Part shown: piece by piece, positions 34,392 to 39,690 of the stretch
Layout of the letters: each line of letters starts with the position of its first letter
Position numbering within the stretch: position 1 is the first letter of the stretch
NCBI RefSeq assembly: GCF_947501225.1
Contig: NZ_CANMUW010000025.1
Location: forward strand, 1-39,690
From: an uncultured Shewanella sp.
Lineage (GTDB): Bacteria > Pseudomonadota > Gammaproteobacteria > Enterobacterales > Shewanellaceae
Reading direction: 5' to 3'
Length of the DNA: 39,690 nucleotides
The notes under the pieces: model-generated
What the model saw: only the letters and a program-made list of their open reading frames with translations
Told to the model about the DNA's origin: nothing
Database searches by the model: none
Made by a program: the position numbers and the translations under genes

Positions 34392-34456
34392 ATTATAGTC
34401 ACCACCAAGAGATTGATAATCCCACACTGATGCAAATGACTTTTACCATATGGTAA
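34392..34456 (-). promoter_or_regulatory. Conserved regulon promoter, unit 2 (adhC-fghA)
   Basis: Minus strand: TTAC (34456-34453), N6, GTAA (34446-34443), AAGTCATTT within the 22-nt step, ATTATC (34420-34415), 17-nt spacer, TATAAT (34397-34392). Here the six central bases make the site a full palindrome, TTACCATATGGTAA. The remaining bases to 34572 show nothing else. Confidence 0.82.
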
Positions 34457-34572
34457 TAATTAACTGTAACCGGTCTCCAACAATTATCGGCGAACAGAGC
34501 TTAACAACCTGATTAAATTGACTTAAATTCAAAAAAAGCATTCAATAGTGTGACATCAACGAAAGTCATCAT

Positions 34573-34839
34573 TCATCTCAACTGACTATCTTTACTGGCT
34601 CGCCGGTTGATCTGGCTCAGATCATTTTGTCGCTTATCCGACTCACTCTGGCAGTCAACACAGAGCCGAACACCGACAACGGCTTTTCTACGTGCCTCGG
34701 GGATCGGGCTTTCACACTCCTCACAAAAAAGTAAACTTTGGCCTGCCGGTAACCGACTCCTGGCCTGGGCAACGCCATCCTCAACACTATTATCAATTTG
34801 ATCTTGTACTGCACCGTCTCTTGACCAACCGCCAGCCAT
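34573..34839 (-). CDS. DksA/TraR-type C4 zinc-finger protein
   Basis: 88 residues with Cys39-x2-Cys42 (FCEECESPIPEARR) and Cys60-x2-Cys63 (RLCVDCQ), the four-cysteine zinc finger of the DksA/TraR family as in YbiI. The long coiled coil of true DksA is missing; only a short N-terminal helix precedes the finger, so binding in the RNA polymerase secondary channel is uncertain. It starts 22 bases after the psiE-like gene with GGAGG upstream and belongs to the same transcript. Confidence 0.85.
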   Translation of the reverse strand: MAGGWSRDGAVQDQIDNSVEDGVAQARSRLPAGQSLLFCEECESPIPEARRKAVVGVRLCVDCQSESDKRQNDLSQINRRASKDSQLR

Positions 34840-34861
34840 TGCACCTCCTCCTCTTTGTCTC

Positions 34862-35290
34862 TTAATGAGTTCGTTTGCCTGATACCAACCAGTAAGTCAC
34901 GCCCAGCGCGATAATCACGGCAGCCGACGCCCATACATATTCAGGCTCAACCTCTTTAAAATCTAAGACGATAATTTTTCTTGAGATGGCCATCAGCGCG
35001 GTCGCAATGACTATCTGCACATGGATCACCTCCTCTTTTAGATAGATGGTAATGTTTTGGAAAATTTCGATAGCGATTAACACAGCCAGAAAAGAGCCAA
35101 AGATAGCTAAGATCTCCTGCATATCTATCAGGCCATAGGGCGGGGTGACGACCTCGATGAGTAACACTCGCCCCACGTCGATGACACTCCACAAGATGAC
35201 CAGAGTCATTAATACAGCTAACATTCGCACCGCATAATGGATTACCTGTCCCAACTTATTAATCAGCGGCTCTCTCTCTATCTTTTCCAT
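34862..35290 (-). CDS. PsiE-family membrane protein
   Basis: 142 residues with four membrane helices: YAVRMLAVLMTLVILWSVIDV, ILAIFGSFLAVLIAIEIFQNI, HVQIVIATALMAISRKIIVLD and YVWASAAVIIALGVTYWLV. The pattern, including the Glu-rich IEIFQNITIYLKEE segment, fits the phosphate-starvation-inducible PsiE family, whose function is unknown. It heads a two-gene unit with the zinc-finger gene and carries the conserved regulon promoter upstream. Confidence 0.85.
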   Translation of the reverse strand: MEKIEREPLINKLGQVIHYAVRMLAVLMTLVILWSVIDVGRVLLIEVVTPPYGLIDMQEILAIFGSFLAVLIAIEIFQNITIYLKEEVIHVQIVIATALMAISRKIIVLDFKEVEPEYVWASAAVIIALGVTYWLVSGKRTH

Positions 35291-35373
35291 CTCGACTCCC
35301 CGGCATTATTTAACGCACTAACAAATTTAAACGGTTAGAAAGACCAAGTGTCTCGCGCCGTTTCGATGGGAGT

Positions 35374-35439
35374 ATTATATTTACCCTCCACAAAGATGAT
35401 AATCCACCTAAAATACAAATAACTTTTACCAGAAAGTAA
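35374..35439 (-). promoter_or_regulatory. Conserved regulon promoter, unit 3 (psiE-like operon)
   Basis: Minus strand: TTAC (35439-35436), N6, GTAA (35429-35426), AAGTTATTT within the 22-nt step, ATTATC (35403-35398), 18-nt spacer, TATAAT (35379-35374). After the -10 box, the bases CTCCCATCGAAACGG resemble those at the iron-type alcohol dehydrogenase promoter. The remainder of 35291-35590 holds no gene that I can support. Confidence 0.8.
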
Positions 35440-35593
35440 CAATAAGCAAGAGTAAGATAGCTGCACTAGAGTGTAGTCAATAGTCACGATGGCAAGCACA
35501 GCATTCGCCTCTCTGATAGCCTCTTTTGCGCTAAGCCAGGCAGAACAGTCACTTAAGAAGCTAGATTCGAAACAGCTACTCAACGCAAGGCAT

Positions 35594-35617
35594 AAAAAAA
35601 GCGCCGCAGCGCTTTTT
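35594..35617 (-). terminator. Rho-independent terminator after the iron-type alcohol dehydrogenase gene
   Basis: AAAAAGCGC (35596-35604) pairs with GCGCTTTTT (35609-35617) over CGCA, with a T-run on the minus strand (plus-strand A-run from 35594). It may also work on the plus strand. Confidence 0.85.
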
Positions 35618-35640
35618 GGGTTCCTATGTCGATAATGCAG

Positions 35641-35666
35641 ATGCCGCCTTCGTCTGAAGACGGCAT
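35641..35666 (-). other. Stem-loop ten bases after the dehydrogenase stop codon
   Basis: ATGCCGCCTTC (35641-35651) and GAAGACGGCAT (35656-35666) pair with one mismatch over GTCT. It lies between the stop codon and the true terminator and could protect the mRNA 3' end. Confidence 0.5.
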
Positions 35667-35675
35667 GTCATCTCT

Positions 35676-36827
35676 TTACATAACTTTCTTGAAAATATTG
35701 ATGATCTCTGCAGTCGTAGCCTTTCTGGGGTTGGTTAAGGAGCAGGCATCATTCAGTGCATTGATCGCCATAAACTCCAGCTTTTCCTCTTTTACACCAA
35801 GATCTGCCAACTTCTGCGCCGTACCAACCGATGCTGATAACTTCTCGATAGCCTGAATACCGGCTTCAGCGGCATCGGCGAACGTCATTCCCCTAGTGTC
35901 TACACCCATGGCTTCCGCTATATCGGCAAAACGTTCAACCTTGTCAACTGCATTAAAGCGTGAGACTTCCGGCAGTAAGATTGCATTACAAAGACCGTGT
36001 ACCAGGTCATAGACACCACCCAGTTGGTGAGCCATCGAATGTACATAACCTAATGAAGCATTGGAAAATGCCATACCCGCAAGATACTCACCGTATTGCA
36101 TGGCATCACGAGCATCACGGTCCTCACCCTTGTTGACAGCCGTTTCCAGATTCTGGGCAATAAGCTCGATAGCTTTAATCGCCGAGGCATCGGTTATCGG
36201 GGTCGCAGCCGTTGAAACATAGGCTTCCACCGCATGAGTCAATGCATCCATGCCTGTCGCTGCCGTAAGAAACTTAGGCATGGCAACCATCAACTCAGAG
36301 TCGTTTACTGCGATAATTGGGGTCAGATTTTTATCCACAACCGGGTATTTGGTCTCATCCTCCTCATTGGTCACGATGGCAAATACCGTCATCTCTGCAG
36401 CAGTACCTGCCGTAGTGTTAACCGTCACCAGAGGAAGCTGGGGCTTGGTCGACAGGTGAACGCCCTTAGAGTAATCACGGATGTGACCACCGTTGGCCGC
36501 TACCAGAGCGATACCTTTGGCACAATCATGTGAGGAGCCGCCACCAAATGAGATAACGAAGTCACAGCCTTGTGCTTCAAGCAGAGACAGGCCCTGTTCG
36601 ATATTATTTTCTGTCGGGTTAGGCTTAACACCATCGAAGATAACGAAATCGATGTTGTGCTCGGTTAATTCGTCGGTCAGCTTATCTACCAGCTTGATAT
36701 CTATCAGTGCCTTGTCGGTAACGATCAGTGCCTTGCTGAAGTTTCTGGCATTGAGTTCGCCACCCAGCTGCTTTATCGCATTCTGTCCCATAAGAGACAT
36801 GGGGGGCATATAAAATGTAGTGCTCAT
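35676..36827 (-). CDS. Iron-type (group III) alcohol dehydrogenase
   Basis: 383 residues. NAD(H) binding is through GGGSSHDCAKG (96-106). Metal ligands are Asp194, His198, His263 and His277 (GMDALTHAVEAYVS, GYVHSMAHQLGG, LVHGLCNA). Of the proteins I can recall, it resembles the NAD-dependent methanol dehydrogenase of Bacillus methanolicus and E. coli YiaY-type enzymes. It probably interconverts short alcohols and aldehydes; formaldehyde or another short aldehyde is plausible given the shared promoter with adhC-fghA. It is transcribed alone and is divergent from the LysR gene. Confidence 0.92.
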   Translation of the reverse strand: MSTTFYMPPMSLMGQNAIKQLGGELNARNFSKALIVTDKALIDIKLVDKLTDELTEHNIDFVIFDGVKPNPTENNIEQGLSLLEAQGCDFVISFGGGSSHDCAKGIALVAANGGHIRDYSKGVHLSTKPQLPLVTVNTTAGTAAEMTVFAIVTNEEDETKYPVVDKNLTPIIAVNDSELMVAMPKFLTAATGMDALTHAVEAYVSTAATPITDASAIKAIELIAQNLETAVNKGEDRDARDAMQYGEYLAGMAFSNASLGYVHSMAHQLGGVYDLVHGLCNAILLPEVSRFNAVDKVERFADIAEAMGVDTRGMTFADAAEAGIQAIEKLSASVGTAQKLADLGVKEEKLEFMAINALNDACSLTNPRKATTAEIINIFKKVM

Positions 36828-36944
36828 TCTTCATTCCTTATCTTTAAAAAAATCGTTCTTCGGCCTATCCAGATGGATTGCAAACAGCTCTGATAGTGCC
36901 GCCATGACTTCGACGTTGCCGTCGTACCCATTTCGATGAGAAGA

Positions 36945-37009
36945 ATTATATTTACCTTTCGAATAATGATAATCCGCCAATTTTGAAAATATCTTTTTCC
37001 CGGCAGTAA
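36945..37009 (-). promoter_or_regulatory. Conserved regulon promoter, unit 4 (iron-type alcohol dehydrogenase)
   Basis: Minus strand: TTAC (37009-37006), N6, GAAA in place of GTAA (36999-36996), AAGATATTT within the 22-nt step, ATTATC (36973-36968), 17-nt spacer, TATAAT (36950-36945). The second half-site is the only one that departs from the consensus. The site lies between this gene and the divergent LysR gene and could also be its autoregulatory operator. Confidence 0.75.
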
Positions 37010-37157
37010 CAATAACAAACAACTCAACCAACTGTTTTAAAAGGCTATTGATAAGTTTTAAGTGAAGAGATAATGGTTCAAACCTTAATGTTGCATTTAT
37101 TCATAGAGTGACCACAATAAAGAGTTATAACGCAAATATAATTACCAGGAGGTAACA

Positions 37158-38027
37158 ATGTTTAACTGGGAAGGTGTCAGCGAATTTGTTGCCGTCGCAG
37201 AGGCTGAGAGTTTTACCAAAGCCTCAAAGCGTCTTGGGATATCCACCGCGCAGGTCAGCAGACAGGTCAGCGCATTAGAGACCAGGATGGCAACTAAGTT
37301 GTTTCACCGCACGACCCGCAAGGTGTCGGTGACCGAAGTGGGCCGGATCTATTATCAACACTGCCGGCAGGTACTGGACGGGTTAGAGGAGGCCGAGCGC
37401 GCCATCACCAACTTACAGAGTACACCGAGGGGGCTGTTGAAAATTACCGCCCCGGTTACCTATGGAGAAAGAACCCTGGCGCCGCTGGTGAACGACTTTA
37501 TCGCTAAATACCCGGAACTTGAAGTGAAGGTAAGTCTGACGAATCAGAAGGTGGACCTGATCGATGAAGGGTACGATCTCGCAATTAGGCTGGGGCAGCT
37601 CGAAGACTCGAGTATGATGGCTAAAAGGCTCGGCTCCCGTACCCAATATGTCTGCGCCTCCCCGGATTATGTTTCAACATTTGGTATACCCCATTCGCTG
37701 TCGGAGTTAGAACAGCATAACTGCCTGCAGGGAACGCTGGATTACTGGCGATTTCAAGAGGGTGGAAAAACGAGAAATGTCAGGGTTAAGGGTAACCTAA
37801 GCTGTAACAGCGGCCACGCCCTGGTCGATGCTGCGATAAAAGGGATAGGCATCATTCAGCTGCCTGACTACTATGTCTTACCTTTCCTGGAAGATGGACA
37901 ACTGATCCCCTTGTTGGAGCAAAACCGCCAGCCTGACGAGGGGATCTGGGCACTCTATCCCCATAACAGGCACCTGTCACCTAAGGTGCGTATGCTACTC
38001 GACTACCTGAGTGAAGCCCTGAACTAA
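37158..38027 (+). CDS. LysR-family regulator, candidate controller of the formaldehyde regulon
   Basis: 289 residues. The winged helix-turn-helix is at 5-62 (FVAVAEAESFTKASKRLGIS, AQVSRQVSALE) and the effector domain begins GLLKITAPVTYGERTLAP, as in the CrgA/DsdC-like large LysR subgroup. GGAGG lies six bases before the ATG. It sits in the middle of five promoters that share a TTAC-N6-GTAA site, which is of the dyad size that LysR proteins bind, and is divergent from one of the target genes. Control of the whole group is inferred from this position. The ligand could be formaldehyde, an adduct or an alcohol. Confidence 0.9.
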   Translation: MFNWEGVSEFVAVAEAESFTKASKRLGISTAQVSRQVSALETRMATKLFHRTTRKVSVTEVGRIYYQHCRQVLDGLEEAERAITNLQSTPRGLLKITAPVTYGERTLAPLVNDFIAKYPELEVKVSLTNQKVDLIDEGYDLAIRLGQLEDSSMMAKRLGSRTQYVCASPDYVSTFGIPHSLSELEQHNCLQGTLDYWRFQEGGKTRNVRVKGNLSCNSGHALVDAAIKGIGIIQLPDYYVLPFLEDGQLIPLLEQNRQPDEGIWALYPHNRHLSPKVRMLLDYLSEALN

Positions 38028-38106
38028 ACTCACCTCTACCGGGGCCTGTAGGCCCCAACCGCCTCTTCCCCCAATGTTGCTTTAACATCATCCTCCCTCT
38101 CATTTA

Positions 38107-38171
38107 TTACAAATAGGTAAAAGTGATTTACCTTTTACAGCAATTGTTCCTCAAAAGGCTGTAATTATAAT
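38107..38171 (+). promoter_or_regulatory. Conserved regulon promoter, unit 5 (NDH-2-like gene)
   Basis: Plus strand: TTAC (38107-38110), N6, GTAA (38117-38120), AAGTGATTT within the 22-nt step, ATTGTT (38143-38148), 17-nt spacer, TATAAT (38166-38171). The site is inverted with respect to the other four, as is the gene, so orientation towards the gene is kept. An overlapping dyad GGTAAA/TTTACC (38116-38132) is also present. Confidence 0.8.
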
Positions 38172-38290
38172 GGCCGCTATCTGATGCTCCTCCGCTTTAC
38201 CTCTCATACCATTCGTATCAACAGTGAAGCTTCGAGGCTCTATCGTCAACTTTCAGTTATGCACCACTTTGAGTGCGCTAAGGAATTATT

Positions 38291-39505
38291 ATGTCTCGTG
38301 TTGTAATTGTCGGCGGTGGCGGTGGCGCCGCCGGACTGGAGCTGGCCAGCATCCTGGGCCGCTCGGTAAACCGTCAAGATGAAGTGATCTTAGTAGAGGG
38401 GGAGACTCACCACTACTGGAAACCCAGATTTCATGAGATAGCCGCCGGCACATTCGATAACGATCTCGATACGCTCTGCTACTTCAGCCATGGCGCAAAG
38501 AATGGCTACATGCATTACCAGGGGTGGATGACAGATATAAAGCGCGAAGAGAAACAGCTGGTCGTAAGCAAGCCAAACGGTGAAACAGATTTCATCAAAT
38601 ATGACTACCTGGTTATCGCCATAGGCGCAATTAGCAATGACTTTGCAACCCCTGGCGCACAAGAGCACTGCCAATTTTTAGATACACCGGAACAGGCACG
38701 CAACAGCTGGCTCCAAATTAGCTCACTGCTACGCTCCGGACAGCAGCGAACAGTAAACATAGTCGGAGCAGGGGCAACCGGCCTTGAGCTCGCCGCCGAA
38801 CTCGCTAAAGTGAGCAAAAGATTAACGCTAAACCCATATGCGGCCAGACTCACAATCAACTTGATCGAAGCCGCCGATAGAGTCTTGCCCAATAGCCCGC
38901 TGAAGATGTCTCGTCAGGCGCAAGAGATGCTGGAAAGTTATGATATCAATATCATGCTAAATACCAGAATTGCCGGCGTTGAGCCACAGGGGATGACCAC
39001 CAGCGATGGTCTGAAACTCGATGCCGATATTCAATTTTGGGCAGCGGGCATTAAGGCACCGAATTGGTTGAAAAACATAGGTGGTCTTGAAAGCAACAGC
39101 GCCAATCAGCTCATGGTACAGCAAACATTGGTCAGCACCCTGGACCCAAGTATTTTTGCACTGGGAGACTGCGCAGCGATCCCACAAGGGGATGGTGCCA
39201 TGGTGCCACCGAAGGCACAAGCCGCTAACCGTGCCGCGGTGCACCTGGCCAAAAGCTTAACCGGGTTGATGAGGGGGAAATGCCTCACACCTTTCGTTTA
39301 TAAAGATGGCGGCATGGTCGTAGCGATAGGCCATAACTTCGCGATCAGTACCATGATGAATGACAAGCTAATCTTGAAAGGGCGATTAGTTCGCCGTCTC
39401 TACGACACCATTTTCCGCCTGCATCAAAAAACGGTCAGCGGCCTGTTTACCATGTCACGCCTGATCATAGCAAAGCGATTGAAGTGCATCTTCCAGCCTG
39501 GTTGA
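38291..39505 (+). CDS. NDH-2-like NADH dehydrogenase (FAD flavoprotein)
   Basis: 404 residues with two dinucleotide folds. The FAD motif is VVIVGGGGGAAGLELA (4-19), the NAD motif VGAGATGLELAAEL (from 158), and the second FAD contact is FALGDCA (Asp293). The C-terminal region has a hydrophobic/amphipathic segment (VVAIGHNFAIS, then a basic tail RRLYDTIFRLHQKTV) typical of membrane-bound type 2 NADH:quinone reductases. It would reoxidise NADH without proton pumping. Under the shared promoter it could remove the NADH formed by the two alcohol/formaldehyde dehydrogenases, which is a coherent partnership (inference). Confidence 0.88.
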   Translation: MSRVVIVGGGGGAAGLELASILGRSVNRQDEVILVEGETHHYWKPRFHEIAAGTFDNDLDTLCYFSHGAKNGYMHYQGWMTDIKREEKQLVVSKPNGETDFIKYDYLVIAIGAISNDFATPGAQEHCQFLDTPEQARNSWLQISSLLRSGQQRTVNIVGAGATGLELAAELAKVSKRLTLNPYAARLTINLIEAADRVLPNSPLKMSRQAQEMLESYDINIMLNTRIAGVEPQGMTTSDGLKLDADIQFWAAGIKAPNWLKNIGGLESNSANQLMVQQTLVSTLDPSIFALGDCAAIPQGDGAMVPPKAQAANRAAVHLAKSLTGLMRGKCLTPFVYKDGGMVVAIGHNFAISTMMNDKLILKGRLVRRLYDTIFRLHQKTVSGLFTMSRLIIAKRLKCIFQPG

Positions 39506-39554
39506 CAGGCAATATAGAGCGCATTTATCCAATCACGCGGCCTTTATGCCCGAT

Positions 39555-39690
39555 AAACTGAGGGCTTTCTTTAATTAGGTGACATTGGTGCCCGATAAGC
39601 CGAAGCTGTAGACTGACAGCAAAAAGCCCGAAGCTCATTAAAACTGAGGGCTTTCTTTTATTAGGTGACATTGGTGCCCGATAAGCCGAA
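39555..39690. repeat. 50-nt direct repeat pair with internal terminator-like hairpins
   Basis: Copies at 39555-39604 and 39641-39690 differ at only two or three bases and are separated by 36 nt. Each has aaactgagggctttctt and ends gtgcccgataagccgaa. The second copy supplies the 3' arm of a hairpin AAAGCCC/GGGCTTT (39623-39654) followed by CTTTT, a terminator for the NDH-2-like gene. A shorter related piece (gcccgataa) at 39548 suggests an array that goes on beyond the window. Confidence 0.8.

Noticed and set aside
35335..35583. Open frame of 82 codons on the minus strand
   Set aside because: It covers the conserved psiE promoter element and reads through it; the sequence has no protein-family features.
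36824..37031. Two overlapping short minus-strand frames upstream of the iron-type alcohol dehydrogenase
   Set aside because: Both translate the conserved promoter and 5' leader; neither has a ribosome site or family match.

Overview
The window looks like chromosome of a marine Shewanella or close relative. This is an inference from gene content: anaerobic molybdoenzymes with TAT signals and a TorD-type chaperone, a YchN-like DsrE protein, YgiQ, an adhC/fghA formaldehyde pair, and mid-range GC with AT-rich intergenic DNA. I see no rRNA, tRNA, CRISPR array or complete insertion sequence.

Left part (1-7.1 kb). A partial membrane-anchored protein ends in a Glu-Pro dipeptide tail coded by a hexanucleotide repeat. 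It is followed by a YchN-like protein, a YgbA-type cysteine protein behind a perfect palindrome, a frameshifted remnant of a DHA2-type transporter, a secreted S9 prolyl-oligopeptidase-family peptidase and a SYLF-domain protein. From 5.16 to 6.5 kb lies an accessory patch: a small gene whose stop codon runs into a well-formed integron attC site, flanked by two inverted copies of a ~95-bp imperfect palindrome.

Respiratory part (7.4-20.7 kb). A TtrA-like molybdoenzyme and a TtrB-like Fe-S protein (minus strand, no TtrC anchor) are separated by a LysR gene from a second plus-strand cluster. That cluster holds a Cys-ligated molybdopterin oxidoreductase, a four-cluster Fe-S subunit, a TorD-like chaperone and an FdnI-like cytochrome b. 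A porin and a methyl-accepting chemotaxis receptor follow. Together they suggest periplasmic anaerobic respiration, with a substrate that cannot be read from the sequence.

Middle part (20.7-31.9 kb). Mostly housekeeping or lightly specialised genes: a LysR regulator divergent from an NTF2/isochorismatase-type fusion, YkvA, YgiQ, a MAPEG protein, a ThrE-like exporter, an Omp85-type outer-membrane protein followed by a periplasmic binding protein, and a tail-to-tail FolM/FolK-like pair overlapping by 120 nt.

Right part (31.5-38.3 kb). This is the most interesting region. Five transcription units (an SMR transporter; adhC-fghA; psiE-like plus a DksA-type zinc-finger gene; an iron-type alcohol dehydrogenase; an NDH-2-like flavoprotein) each have the same upstream element in the same orientation: TTAC-N6-GTAA, then AAGTNATTT, with a fixed 22-nt step to the -35 region and 17-18 nt to a perfect TATAAT. 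A LysR gene sits inside the cluster and is the likely regulator. I read this as a compact formaldehyde/alcohol-response regulon. In the same region the fghA 3' end is tandemly triplicated, with an amber codon after the first copy restoring a normal-length enzyme. The window ends in a pair of 50-nt direct repeats.
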